DNA from: Malus domestica
Lineage: Eukaryota; Streptophyta; Magnoliopsida; Rosales; Rosaceae
Length of the DNA stretch: 64,000 bases
Assembly: GCF_042453785.1 (NCBI RefSeq)
Contig: NC_091672.1
Span: 10,930,501 to 10,994,500, forward strand
Direction of reading: 5' to 3'
Shown here: piece after piece, positions 36,151-46,559 of the stretch
How positions within the stretch are numbered: position 1 is the first letter of the stretch
Layout of the letters: each line of letters begins with the position of its first letter
The notes under the pieces: generated by a model
The model's database searches: none
Seen by the model: only the letters and a program-made list of their open reading frames with translations
Told to the model about the DNA's origin: nothing
Made by a program: the position numbers and the translations under genes

Positions 36151-36469
36151 CTTGTGGGTAATAATATGGTAGCTAGACCTTCAAAATTTATGTGTCTAAA
36201 CTTTGTTAGTGTTGTTTCTTTGCTATTCTTTTACCCTTCTTGGTCAGAGCGATGTAGTGGGAGCTGCAAGCTTCATGTGTCTCAACTTTGTCAGAGAACT
36301 TTGGCAAAGTTATCTGTGGTACCCATGAGCTACTGTTGCGTGTGGGAAGTGGGTGATTGAACAGTACGATTCATGTGCTTTCTACTTCGCCAGAAATCTT
36401 CGACAGAATGCCCATAATTTCCGCAAAGCTGAGTGTGCGTGTGACAGGTGCTGACAAGGTTGGAAAAGT

Positions 36470-36650
36470 AGGTGCCTCTTCGATTTCTGAGATTGGCCCT
36501 CGTGGTCTCTGAGCAGCCCAGCTTTTGAGAAAGCAAGCCTCTTCGATTTCTGAGATCGACCCTCGTGGTCTCTGAGCAGCCCAGCTTTTGAGAAAGCAAA
36601 CGCTTCTTCGATTTCTGAGCAGGCGCCTCTTCGATTTCTGAAGCTTCGTC
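36470..36650 (+). repeat. CTCTTCGATTTCTGAG modules
   Basis: Four copies of CTCTTCGATTTCTGAG (or CTTCTTCG variant), two of them followed by CCCTCGTGGTCTCTGAGCAG and CCCAGCTTTTGAGAAAGCAA. This is a higher-order repeat of about 65 bp. Minus-strand frames through it are repeat artefacts. Confidence 0.85.
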
Positions 36651-36780
36651 GAGTGCAGATTTTTATAGGGGCTGACATTAAGTTCCAAAGCACACTTGAA
36701 TATCCACCAGTAGAAGCTCCATTCTTGCACTTCTAAGATCTTGATTTGTCCGACCTCTTCTCTCTTCAACACCTTTGAAA

Positions 36781-37455
36781 ATGTCTGGCTCCTTCGACTG
36801 TCGTTTTGACTTGAACCTTGTTGAAGAGGCAGTCTCGCCTTCTCCAGACAACATAAGGCGCCCATCCTTCGTCTCCCCTACTGGTCCTCTTACCGTTGGG
36901 GATTCCATGATGAAGAATGATATGACCGCTGCGGTAGTGGCCAGGAACCTTCACACTCCCAAAGATAACAGACTACTTTCCAAACGGTCTGATGAGTTGG
37001 CTGTTAAGGATTCTCTGGCTCTCAGTGTTCAGTGTGCAGGTTCTGTGTCTAATATGGCCCAACGCCTATTTGCTCGAACCCGCCAAGTTGAATCATTGGC
37101 GGCTGAAGTGATGAGTCTCAAACAGGAGATTAGAGGGCTCAAGCATGAGAATAAACAGTTGCACTGGCTCGCACATGACTATGCTACAAACATGAAGAGG
37201 AAGCTTGACCAGATGAAGGAATCTGATGGTCAGGTTTTACTTGATCATCAGAGATTTGTGGGTTTGTTCCAAAGGCATTTATTGCCTTCGTCTTCTGGGG
37301 CTGTACCGCTTAATGAAGCTCCAAATGATCAACCTCTGATGCCTCCTCCTTCTAGGGTTCTGTCCAGTACTGAGGCTCCGAATGATCCCCCTCCGGTGCC
37401 TTCTCTTTCTGGGGCTCTACCGACTGCTGAGACTTCTCCTAAGCAACCTTTGTGA
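36781..37455 (+). CDS. Element-encoded coiled-coil protein, 224 aa, function unknown
   Basis: The ATG at 36781 (CTTTGAAAATGTCTGG) opens MSGSFDCRFDLNLVEEAVSP. About residues 90-150 form a predicted coiled coil (RQVESLAAEVMSLKQEIRGL, KHENKQLH, MKRKLDQMKES). The C-terminal third is Pro/Ser-rich with imperfect 18-20-residue repeats (NEAPNDQPLMPPPSRVL, TEAPNDPPPVPSLSGAL), ending AETSPKQPL. There is no zinc knuckle, protease, RT or transposase motif. Its setting in a repeat unit suggests a retroelement product, perhaps a Gag-like structural protein or a captured host exon. The frame is open end to end. I do not recognise a named family. Confidence 0.6.
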   Translation: MSGSFDCRFDLNLVEEAVSPSPDNIRRPSFVSPTGPLTVGDSMMKNDMTAAVVARNLHTPKDNRLLSKRSDELAVKDSLALSVQCAGSVSNMAQRLFARTRQVESLAAEVMSLKQEIRGLKHENKQLHWLAHDYATNMKRKLDQMKESDGQVLLDHQRFVGLFQRHLLPSSSGAVPLNEAPNDQPLMPPPSRVLSSTEAPNDPPPVPSLSGALPTAETSPKQPL

Positions 37456-37715
37456 AGGCTCCCTCTTGTTTGTTTATTTTGACTCAAGTATATGTACATA
37501 TTTGTAACTTATCGGGGATATCAATAAATAAGTTTTCCTTCATTTCAACGTATTGTGTTAAATACACCAAAGCCTTCTTCGCTAAGTTCTTTGAATTTTC
37601 TTTTGTTGAAGCTTATATGTTGAAGCTTTGTGAGTGGAGCATGTAGGTTGAGGTAGTGTTCCCTTAATTTCCCGAGTGAGGAAAACTTCTCGGTTGGAGA
37701 CTTGGAAAATCCAAG

Positions 37716-39086
37716 TCACTGAGTGGGATCGGCTATATGAATCTTAGAATGCCATTGTGTTCTGTCCTGTGTCATGTCCTCTGTTAGATCCAAGTACTCT
37801 AAGTCTTTTCATAGGGTCTCTTCCAAAGTTTTCCTAGGTCTGCCTCTACCCCTTCGGCCCTGAACCTCTGTCCCATAGTCGCATCTTCTAATCGGAGCGT
37901 CAGTAGACCTTCTTTGCACATGTCCAAACCACCGTAACCGATTTTCTCTCATCTTTCCTTCAATTTCGGCTACTCCTACTTTACCCCGGATATCCTCATT
38001 CCTAATCTTATCCTTTCTCGTGTGCCCACACATCCAACAAAGCATCCTCATCTCCGCTACACCCATTTTGTGTACGTGTTGATGCTTCACCGCCCAACAT
38101 TCTGTGCCATACAGCATCGCCGGCCTTATTGCCGTCCTATAGAATTTTCCCTTGAGCTTTAGTGGCATACGGCGGTCACACAACACGCCTGATGCACTCT
38201 TCCACTTCATCCATCCAGCTTGTATTCTATGGTTGAGATCTCCATCTAATTCTCCGTTCTTTTGCAAGATAGATCCTAGGTAACGAAAACGGTCGCTCTT
38301 TGTTATTTCTTGATCTCCGATCCTCACCCCTAACTCGTTTTGGCCTCCATTTGCACTGAACTTGCACTCCATATATTCTGTCTTTGATCGGCTTAGGCGA
38401 AGACCTTTAGATTCCAACACTTCTCTCCAAAGGTTAAGCTTTGCATTTACCCCTTCCTGAGTTTCATCTATCAACACTATATCGTCTGCGAAAAGCATAC
38501 ACCAAGGAATATCATCTTGAATATGTCCTGTTAACTCATCCATTACCAACGCAAAAAGGTAAGGACTTAAGGATGAACCTTGATGTAATCCTACAGTTAT
38601 GGGAAAGCTTTCGGTTTGTCCTTCATGAGTTCTTACGGCAGTCTTTGCTCCTTCATACATATCCTGTATAGCTTGGATATATGCTACTCGTACTCCTTTC
38701 TTCTCTAAAATCCTCCAAAGAATGTCTCTTGGGATCCTATCATACGCTTTTTCCAAATCTATAAAGACCATGTGTAAATCCTTTTTCCCATCTCTATATC
38801 GTTCCATCAATCTTCGTAAGAGATAGATTGCCTCCATGGTTGAGCGCCCTGGCATGAACCCGAATTGGTTGTCCGAAACCCGTGTCTCTTGCCTCAATCT
38901 ATGCTCAATGACTCTCTCCCAGAGCTTCATTGTATGACTCATTAGCTTAATACCCCTATAGTTCATGCAATTTTGTACATCGCCCTTATTCTTGTAGATA
39001 GGCACCAAAGTGCTCGTTCGCCACTCATTTGGCATCTTCTTCGTTTTCAGAATCCTATTGAAAAGGTCAGTGAGCCATGTTATACC
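37716..39086 (-). mobile_element. RTE-type LINE, reverse transcriptase ORF open for about 425 codons
   Basis: On minus, from [20 protein letters not shown] through [19 protein letters not shown] and [20 protein letters not shown], this is an RTE-like RT. It has [26 protein letters not shown], the [18 protein letters not shown] block and catalytic [10 protein letters not shown], followed by [23 protein letters not shown] and a basic tail [16 protein letters not shown]. The endonuclease and N-terminal RT are missing: 5' truncation is at 39086, exactly where the inverted GLDH copy begins. The 3' end stops at ACTCAGTG without the usual TTG tail. The apparent ORF runs upstream into antisense GLDH, making a chimeric frame of 473 codons. 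Confidence 0.88.
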
Positions 39087-39447
39087 TATAAAGCAGCTCA
39101 TCGAGAAGAATGAGATACCTGCACCTGCTCCAATAGAGCAGCGCTGGACAGCCTGCACTAAGAGCCCCATGAGTCCAGCTTCAAGCACAAGAGAGGATGA
39201 TATATTTTCATGGGTAATTTCATGAACCAATTTTTCCCATATATCTCTTGAGTTAATCTTCCACTTAGTGGGAAAAGCCTTTGTTGTTGTTATTGTTGTT
39301 GTATCTTTTTGAGTTAATTCTTATCCATCTTTGAATCGGAAAGCTGTAAGAAAGTAGTGTTAAAAGATGAATCAGTTGTCGAGCCTGCATACAAGAAATT
39401 TTTAAGTGATACCTGAGGCTTTGGATTTTTTATTTTTTTTACATGAT
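39087..39447. repeat. GLDH: Inverted repeat, right arm (inverted copy of GLDH segment)
   Basis: 361 bp reverse-complementary to 32184-32544. On plus it reads [19 protein letters not shown] and DDIFSWV, so the GLDH coding sense here is opposite to the parent gene. It contains the same tiny RTE 3'-end insertion, so the duplication is younger than that insertion. About four differences from the left arm, clustered in the RTE tail. Confidence 0.93.
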
Positions 39448-40390
39448 CATCCTCTCAATCTCTGAAACCTAAAAACTATCACTTCTAAGGTTTCCTCACA
39501 AAAATGATCCCCAAGTAAATTGGTGTAGGTTTTGGAAAAAGTATAGTTGAGTTCTTTTCTCTAAATATAGGAGGGAGGGTTCATTTATATGTCTATGTAT
39601 GGTGGAGGGGGTTTCATTAATTATGCATTGGCCAATTGAGGGTCAGTTACGAGTTAGAATGACAAGTAGAATGCTAGTGTTGAACTAGTAGACAAGGATT
39701 GTTAGAAGTTTTTCATTAGCCAACTGGAGGGTCAGTTGCGGTTTAGAATGATACAGTTGCCTAGTATAATATGTTTGCATCCTGTAAACAGACGCTCTCA
39801 TTGAATCAAATACTTGAGCTCTGATATTCATAGTTCTTCATTTTACTAATGAACCTTTAGTTAAAGGTTCCCACCAACCAGCATACAATGTTCCATTAGA
39901 TGGGATTTCATGACCTCGGTAGATCTTGGTTAAACAAATCCCAACCAAGTTTGACCATGCTTACTGGGCACAAGTTTATGTGTCTATATTAGTTACTATC
40001 AGAAAGTTCTTACTAGTTTATAAGCAGACTCTCAAAACCCAGTAACAAGAAAACAGAATTGCAAAGTCAATGAAATGAAATTGAAACAGAGAAAGAAAGC
40101 AAAAGTGAGCAGTCATTTAAGAACATGATGAAAAAAAATTTGTTCCTATCATGCCATATAGCTCTAGTAGTACTTTGATGTCTTTATTTGATCGCACTTG
40201 CAATGTATTCCAAGCCAATAGAATATGAGGATTAAGGAAAGACAAAATTGTTAAAAGGAAGGATAGACATTTGGCATGAATGCTTATAAAGGGCTGAACA
40301 GAACTGGTATCATCACTTTATTGTCCTTCAGCTCCACAAGAGAATATCTTTCTAGATTAGATGATCGATCAAGAACAGAGAACAATTTAC
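39448..40390. other. GLDH intron sequence, nothing further recognised
   Basis: Intron between GLDH blocks B and C, beyond the inverted repeat. No coding signal or element ends seen. Confidence 0.45.
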
Positions 40391-40599
40391 CTGTACTTCT
40401 GGAGGCATTCCCTGTAGAGATCTCGAACGTGTTGTATGGCTTCAGCACTGCTATATTTGAGTGTGAACTTCGGGGGACCTTTCCATTTTGATACAGGGTT
40501 ACATTTCACAACCACAACAGTGTCGGTATATGGAATGTAAAGGTACTTCACATGTTTATTCTCGGATAGCAATTTCTTGAGGATGGAAAGAAAAAGATT
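40391..40599 (-). pseudogene. GLDH: GLDH exon (block B)
   Basis: Bounded by TTTACAG|AATCTT and TACAG|GTAAAT. The 209 nt encode NLFLSILKKLLSENKHVKYL, YIPYTDTVVVVKCNPVSKWK, GPPKFTLKYSSAEAIQHVRD and LYRECLQKY, then two bases of the Arg codon completed by block C. The first ten codons have drifted from the expected NLQEIKKNHKK; the rest matches GLDH well. Confidence 0.92.
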
Positions 40600-40626
40600 C
40601 TGTAAACAAACAGATCCTGTACCAAT

Positions 40627-40629
<3 letters not shown>

Positions 40630-40667
<38 letters not shown>
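40630..40667. repeat. (GA)n microsatellite
   Basis: About 18 GA units immediately upstream (in gene sense) of the block B acceptor. Confidence 0.93.
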
Positions 40668-40670
<3 letters not shown>

Positions 40671-41348
40671 GCAGCTAAGCCTCACTTATCAATGACTTCT
40701 GAGATTTAAGAGCCACAAGCAATTTTGGTGTGTGCAGTGATCAACAGTTTCTAGTTTTCACCACATCGTATTGCTCGAGTTTAAAAGATGAAATCCAGTC
40801 AAGGTATCACATTACCAGCCACTACAATCAAACAACTTTGAGAAAATAATTCAATTATCTTCCAGCACTTAATCCCAAGTGTTTTCGCCATCCATAAAAA
40901 ATGTGTAAAACCCTACTATCAAATTTTATTAGATTGTTGGCTCACTCAATACTTTTCAGCTTCCCATCAACTAGTTGCAATTTGTAAGTGTTACTCAGGA
41001 GATATTTATGTAGTTATTTTTCAGAGTGGAATACAAATTGATAATTCTACCAATGAAAGCAATAAAGAGTTACTTATGATATTTCTTGATCTCTGCCATG
41101 GTTGACTCATAACTATTTAGAAAGATTCAAAATCACCTAATGCCTCTCTGTATCTTAACTAGATAACTGATCCTCTCCTTTTTTCCCTACACTTTCATAA
41201 ATACAAAAACATCCGAAAGTATCCACACATCAGTATCCTTTTACAGTTTTCCCAATAGAGCAGTACCTTAAAAATGAACTGAACTACATTCACATATATA
41301 TATTTCAATCAAAGTATAGATAAATCCCAATGTGAAAGCAAATCCCAC
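40668..41348. other. GLDH intron/deleted region; expected exon not found
   Basis: In an intact GLDH the exon carrying GAHGTG and the following conserved block should lie between blocks A and B. I searched both strands of this interval by eye and see no such sequence. AT-rich, with no element ends. Confidence 0.6.
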
Positions 41349-41690
41349 CTGCAAAATGCCACCAATCTGCTGCTCCCTAATGATAGGAGGGAAAGTTCTG
41401 TAGAGTAATCCCATGTTCCTGAATCCCATCCACCAAATCTGGGCTTTTTTGTGCTTGGCGTTTTCCGGAAAAGGGAAGGAGTAGTAGGTGGCGGCGGCGC
41501 TGAACAGGACGAGGGCGGTGTAGCCCAAGTACTTACGGAGCTCGGAGGCTGTGGAAGATGGTGCCGGCGATGAAAGAGTGGATAATGCGCGTGTGGAGCT
41601 TACTTGGGTCAGTGGGTTTTGCGGGACGGTAGTGGAAGCGATGGCTCTCAGCTGGTTGTGGTGGTGGAGGGACTGGACGGAGCGTCTGAG
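41349..41690 (-). pseudogene. GLDH: GLDH first exon (block A), start lost and internally deleted
   Basis: The minus frame has remnants of a mitochondrial presequence (TLRRSVQSLHHHNQL, STTVPQNPLTQ), then SSTASELRKYLGYTALVLFS, AAATYYSFPFPENAKHKKAQ. It jumps from there to a drifted MGLLYRTFPPIIREQQIGGI LQ before a GTGGGA donor. In the family these points are separated by about 110 residues of the FAD-binding domain (including RPVGSGLSPN), so the exon has an internal deletion. No ATG precedes the presequence; a TGA lies just upstream near TGTGTGAAAAAAC. Confidence 0.9.
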
Positions 41691-41774
41691 AGTTTTATTT
41701 TCGTTTTTTCACACAACATGGGGGGACGTCATTGTAGCAATAATTTATCAATTTTAACTCCATTGAAAGTTTAC

Positions 41775-41775
<1 letters not shown>

Positions 41776-41810
<35 letters not shown>
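41776..41810. repeat. Poly-A run
   Basis: About 35 uninterrupted A residues on plus, 90 bp beyond the GLDH N-terminal remnant. The length is likely approximate. No retroposon body with a matching target duplication was seen next to it. Confidence 0.9.
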
Positions 41811-41812
<2 letters not shown>

Positions 41813-43401
41813 CTCTATTGAAACAATGGTTTTTTATCTAAAAATTCACGATCCTTGATTTTTTAACTTATGATAACGTACAGTTATGATTATTTTCGTC
41901 AATTCTGTTAGAATTCTGTCAAAATTATTTATGTTGGAATGACCATTACTACAATTGGATTAAAATTAAAGGATCATTGCTATAATTAGATTAGAGTTGA
42001 GGAACTATTGCTCTAAATGGATTAACATTGAGGGATCATTTCATCAATTGAGTTAAAGTTAAGGGACAATTATTACAATTTTTTTCACTTGGTTTTCCAT
42101 ACTTGCCCCTTGATTTAGCCTCACTTGCGTGGTACATGACTCATTTTGACGAAAGTTTTAACAGAGTTGAGGAAAATGACTATATATGCACGTTTTATGA
42201 GTTAAGGGACCAATGATCATGAATTTTTAGTAAATGAACCATGTGACGAACAATCCCTATTTTTCACTGTGATTTCTTTTACGTTGGTATGAGTTGACGA
42301 TTTTACTTGGTCAAAAGTAGAATCTGATGTGGACGTGGTTTTCAGTTTTCAGTTTCATTTTCCTGGTTTCGTACTAAATTAATACTCTTCGCTATGAATG
42401 TGTGAGAGCGTGTTAGACTTGAATCAAATCTGTAACGAAAAAATTACGCTATGTTAAAGTACGTTAAATACGGGTGTTTTGTACACGTGCATACAAATTT
42501 ATAGTATCAAAACACTGTCAAAGAGGCAAATTTTGTACATTTTAAATTGTACAAAATCCATCCATCCAATCCCATTCCTCAAAAAGGGATCCGTGTTCCC
42601 CCATCTCATCCACCAATCAATTTCAACTTTTCCTTTTCCCGGTTTCACTCTCCACCACTCACATCCTTTCCTTCAATGTTGGCAACCAATCAGAAATTGA
42701 CTTCATTCTCTCTCTCTCTTATATTATTTCAACGCTCACCTTATTTCCTTCTCATCCCTCACCTATCTCTTCGTTCTTCCATTTTCTTCTGCAAAAGACA
42801 GTGAGGCTGGAAGGCCAAGGACCAACACACATGCATGCCCAATTTCCTTCACCTCTCCCTCTCTTGCATAGCGCAATAACTGTGCATCTATTTCTGACGA
42901 CATATCGCCATCTTTGGTGAAGGTAAGCTCCGAGACTCCTTTGAATTTCTTTCCACATAGTCTACATTACCTGGCTAGTGATTAAAAATGACTTTGGTTA
43001 AGGTGTTAGCAAGAAAAACAACTCGAGGGACATTTTCCAAACTTCTGGAAACTTCAAAAACTGTGGTCATTTGGCCACTTTCTAGCCATTATTCGGGCCA
43101 ACCTCGTGCTCTAGCCATTATTCGGGCCAACCTCGTGCTCCATCAATCCTTCCAAGGGTATGAGTCTCTTCTCTATATTCCTAACTTCAGAATAGCTTTT
43201 GAATCACTCATTTTGGTTAACTATCAAATTAGAAATTAGCCCTGAAAGTTTGGAAGAAATTTTGCACATTTTTCAACAAGAGCTCGTGACCATTTGGCCA
43301 CATTCAGACCAAATTTCCGATCAACACCGACCACGTTTGGACTTCTAGTACGTATGGTCGATTCCCTACATTTCTAGCTCCAAATGGGTTTTCACTACCT
43401 C
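41811..43401. other. Intergenic, no gene found
   Basis: No gene supported. The short phrase (G)GGACCAATGATC/GGGATCATT with ATTGGATTAA recurs several times at 41.9-42.25 kb, looking like a decayed repeat. The CT-rich stretch 42.55-42.95 kb could be a promoter or 5' UTR, but no coding exon follows. Confidence 0.4.
43081..43138. repeat. 29-bp perfect tandem duplication
   Basis: TCTAGCCATTATTCGGGCCA plus ACCTCGTGC occurs twice in a row (43081-43109, 43110-43138) with no differences, so it is recent. Confidence 0.95.
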
Positions 43402-43899
43402 GGAGATCAGAAAATACCAAAGAGCGACCGTTTTCGCTACCTAGGATCTATCTTGCAAAAGAACGGAGAATTAGATGGAGATCTCAACCATAGAATACAA
43501 ACTGGATGGATGAATAGGAAGAGTGCATCCGGCGTGTTGTGTGACCGTCGTAGGCCACTAAAGCTCAAGGGAAAATTTTATAGGACGGCAATAAGGCCGG
43601 CGATGCTGTATGGCACAAAATGTTGGACGGTGAAGCATCAACACGTCCACAAAATGGGTCTGGACATGTGCAAAGAAGGCCTACTGACACTCCAGTTTGA
43701 AGATGTGACTACGGGATAGAGATTCAGGGCCGAAGGGGTAAAGGAAGACCTAGGAAAACTTTGGAAGAGACCCTAAGAAAAGACTTAGAGTACTTGGATC
43801 TAACAGAGGACATGACACAAAACTGAGCGCAATGGCGTTCTAGGATTCATATAGCCGACCCCACTTAGTGGGAAAAGGCTTTGTTGTTGTTGTTGTTGT
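43402..43899 (+). mobile_element. RTE-type LINE fragment, 5'-truncated
   Basis: Begins GGAGATCAGAAAATACC and encodes [40 protein letters not shown], the [20 protein letters not shown] block and HQHVHKMG. A deletion of about 50 codons then joins to [11 protein letters not shown], and the RTE 3' terminus (CCCACTTAGTGGGAAAAGGC) and five to six TTG units follow. Same family as 33522-34165 and 37716-39086 but in opposite orientation. Confidence 0.87.
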
Positions 43900-45019
43900 A
43901 CAATTTGAAGGGTGTAAAAGGGGCTAAACTTGGGAGTGGCTAACTGTTGTAAGTCTGGGCAATTGATTCACTATGTGCAAAGAGAAATGCCAGCAACATT
44001 ATTGTCAAACACGACCCTATATTCTTTCTGGTTCTTGGCACATTCATAAGTTGGGATAAATTATTATACAGTTGTTTATAGATTAGATACTGACCTGTAA
44101 TACCCATGGCCCTATATTTTCAGTCATGATATCTTAAATACCTTTGAAAAATTACAAATTGCACTATTTCCCTATAGAAAGGAAACCAAAGGGGAAAACT
44201 ACAAGTCCCCTGAATTTAAAATTCAAGAACGGATGCTAAGGTGATGACATTTTATGTGCACATGATACATTGCTCCTTCAGCTCATCAGATTATAGTGCG
44301 CATGTTTTGTGTTATTTATCGGTCTTTCAGCCTCCGTATGGCTAACCAAACATTGAGAACTTCACATTTCTCCATGATAGAAAAGACAGTCCTGCTTTCT
44401 TTGCTATGACTAAAATTTGGTAAACAGTAGCATCATATAATCCATTCATTTGACACTGCAAGGAAACCAAATGCTGAACAGAACAATGTATTTATTCGCC
44501 CATGGATTTAGACAGAGAAAAGGGTGGCCTTAATGCACTTGGGGAAAAAATGTCCTCTTTCACTGTCCACTTCTAATAAGATCCAGAGGGCAGACAAAGA
44601 ACTAAGAATTGGCTCGGCCTTCAAAAAGATTACATATGCATGAAACATTTGTAACTCATTCACTCCACTCTTAGCTACTTCTTGCATTGCATATTTCCTT
44701 TTTCTTTTTTATTCCTTCCTGTTTGTGCCCCACGGCCATGTGAATCTATTCTTACGTCGCACTTAAGAATAGAGCTTATTTAAAAAAACTTGGCCTAGCA
44801 ATACCCTGATATAAGCTTTTGACTACACCGCGTACAACAATTAAATCAGTTAACACATGTAACAGATTCAGAACATGATTTTCCTCAGAAACCCGAACAC
44901 CAAACAATCAAAATCAACAAATTAAATTGGAAACAAGAGGTTCAAAAATGAAATACAGGGTTTTTGGCAATCCATACAGTCAATGTGGATAAAAGTAAGA
45001 CGAGTTGCAAGTGAGAGAC
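43900..45019. other. Intergenic / lost 3' part of P5CR pseudogene
   Basis: Exons 4-7 of the P5CR pseudogene would be expected here on minus. I see none of their conserved blocks ([26 protein letters not shown]), so the copy ends after exon 3. No other gene recognised. Confidence 0.55.
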
Positions 45020-45573
45020 CTGCAGATCTTTCAATTTGACTCCAGCAGCAATTCAAACAAGCAGCTTCTTTCTGGAAAGAAGCGGCCTCAACCGCAAAAC
45101 TACATCTTTAACTGCACGAAATCAAAACCACAACGATACCATTATCTAGTAAACAACCACAAAATCACCACCTAATCATTCATGCCCCATATATATCTTT
45201 ACAATCAATGCACATTATTTCAAACAAATCCGAGATAATGGAAAGTGGAAATACCAACTTGAGGTTTGACAGAGAAAATGACGATGCAACTTCAGTCATT
45301 CAATTAGATACAGAGGCGTGTAAAAGCAGGGAAAATGGGAGAGAGAGGGAGGGGGGGGGGGAGGGGGGTTCAGACGTCGTCGTTTTCGGAGAGGAGATGG
45401 ACTCCGAAGGACTCGAAAGCTTGGCGACGACTGGGGTCAGGGTGGAAGGTGGAGATGCGATTGGGAGGGAGAACCCCCGATCGGACGATTCCTCTGGCGA
45501 TGCTCTCAGCCATTTTACCTGCTCCGATAAACCCTAGTTTGTACGTGTCCGTCGGGATAGGTAGCGCTTCCAT
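45020..45573 (-). pseudogene. P5CR: Pyrroline-5-carboxylate reductase, truncated copy (exons 1-3)
   Basis: Exon 1 (45573-45376, 66 codons) starts MEALPIPTDTYKLGFIGAGK and continues MAESIARGIVRSGVLPPNRI, a canonical plant P5CR N-terminus with the NADPH-binding GFIGAGKMAES loop, ending ENDD at a GTCTGA donor. The exon 2 remnant (about 45298-45254) keeps IVIFSVKPQV but has lost a few bases and its acceptor. Exon 3 (45111-45020) encodes VKDVVLRLRPLLSRKKLLV, then TGA (minus, 45055-45053, Ser expected), then IAAGVKLKDLQ. Exons 4-7 are missing. It is a partial duplicate of the gene at 52734-56765. Its sequence is closer to the usual plant P5CR than the intact copy's. Confidence 0.92.
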
Positions 45574-46550
45574 GGCTGGATTGCGACGTCGTATTCCTCT
45601 CACTACGCTGCCGGGGACTGGTTCAGTTTGTTACGTTTTCTCGAAGCGGGAGGGAGAAGTACTGATCTAGTCAGTCGCCTAGTTTGTTTTGGGAAGATCC
45701 TCCGGCGCGGAACAAAAGGAGATTTGGTTTGGTATAGGATTTGATGACACGTGTCAGGATCAGGTGGTAAAGATGATATGTTGAACACGCGTCTTCTTCT
45801 CTGACGTTGGATTTAATTATGCCTATGCGTTTCATCTTTCTATTTTGCACGTGCAAGTGAAGCGATAGAAACACGCGAAAGGGGTGCGCGTGCCACCCTA
45901 AATCCTAAACCCAACCTTCTCACAGATCTACATTCTCACTTTCTCGTCATCACAAATAGCTCCACTAACACTCAACAACAACAATTCGCCCGTGGAATGA
46001 TGCAACATGAGAACTTTTCAGGGGATCAATCGTACTAATATTATTCTCGTTTAAACTCGCTTAATTTCGAAATTCGGATGAGATCTAGTGCATATGAGTT
46101 AATATGATTGCATTCCAAAGATAAGATAGAAGTGTCTGCTGTCAATTACTTGATGCCCTCCCCTCCTTTATCCAAGGACTCCACTAACACTCAAAACTAA
46201 AATTTTAACTAAAATTTAAATTTTAAGCAATTATAATTATAATTTTGCGTGCTAATGAAATACATGTGACTGCTTCCAAAAAAAAAAAAAAAACAAAAAA
46301 AAAAAATGAAATACATGTGACATGAGGAAAAGTGAAATAGTTCAAATAAGAAGGTAAATAAGAAAATTGCTAGCATTTTTCTATGCAAAATCCTTCACAA
46401 GTCTATTCTGGAGTTTATGCATCTCAAAAAGTGTTGTGATTGATAACTGTTGCGATTTTAGTTTTTAATTTTTATTTTTGTGTTAAAATTGAATAAATAT
46501 ACATAAGAAAATTTAGGAAAGTAGAAGAATAGAAAAAGAATACGAGAGGT
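45574..46550. other. Upstream flank of P5CR pseudogene
   Basis: Probably the former promoter and 5' UTR of the truncated P5CR copy. Poly-A runs at 46277-46305. Plus-strand frames over 45208-45670 are antisense to exon 1. No other gene seen. Confidence 0.45.
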
Positions 46551-46559
46551 GTAGAATAA

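Larger units (their letters stand above)
34166..37715 (+). mobile_element. Non-autonomous retroelement-like unit with coiled-coil ORF
   Basis: A 3.5-kb stretch between two RTE fragments with no RT, integrase or transposase. It starts with an LTR-like segment (ATAAATGGATAGAGATAGGA ... ACATAGGTTCAAGCTCTCC). The phrase GATATGGGATACTTTTGCTT recurs near 34738, 34893 and 35208. Then come repeated CTCTTCGATTT/GAGATTCGGAG modules (35.6-36.6 kb) and one ORF (36781-37455). I have the impression that this arrangement recurs in apple and pear, where I would call it a large non-autonomous LTR derivative. I could not define LTR pairs or a target duplication, so its limits are only the neighbouring LINE edges. 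Confidence 0.5.
22108..41690 (-). pseudogene. GLDH: L-galactono-1,4-lactone dehydrogenase remnant spanning 19.6 kb
   Basis: Five blocks on the minus strand, in gene order, match plant GLDH, the mitochondrial inner-membrane flavoenzyme that makes ascorbate and helps assemble complex I. They are A 41690-41349 (N-terminus), B 40599-40391, C 32820-32418, D 22721-22582 and E 22266-22108 (C-terminus and stop). Splice sites are mostly kept and phases are compatible. It is dead on several counts. No ATG remains before the N-terminal peptide. Block A has lost about 110 codons between AKHKKAQI and REQQIGGILQ. The exon with the family's GAHGTG FAD-binding segment and the following about 70 codons is absent. 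Block C carries a TAG at the Trp of RVGWSDE, and block D has a 1-nt deletion. The C-B and D-C introns are swollen to 7.6 and 9.7 kb by retroelements. Confidence 0.9.

Noticed and set aside
37809..39230. 473-codon minus-strand ORF as a single protein-coding gene
   Set aside because: Its first about 48 codons are antisense GLDH from the inverted repeat and the rest is a 5'-truncated LINE; it is a chance chimera.
32184..39447. A FoldBack-type transposon bounded by 361-bp inverted repeats
   Set aside because: The left arm is continuous with native GLDH exon sequence, so the arms are not transposon termini.
41776..41810. Poly-A tail of a retrogene
   Set aside because: GLDH blocks retain introns and lie on the opposite strand, and no target duplication surrounds the A run.
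45208..45670. Two plus-strand frames of 109 and 111 codons
   Set aside because: Antisense to P5CR pseudogene exon 1 and spanning a G-rich low-complexity tract.
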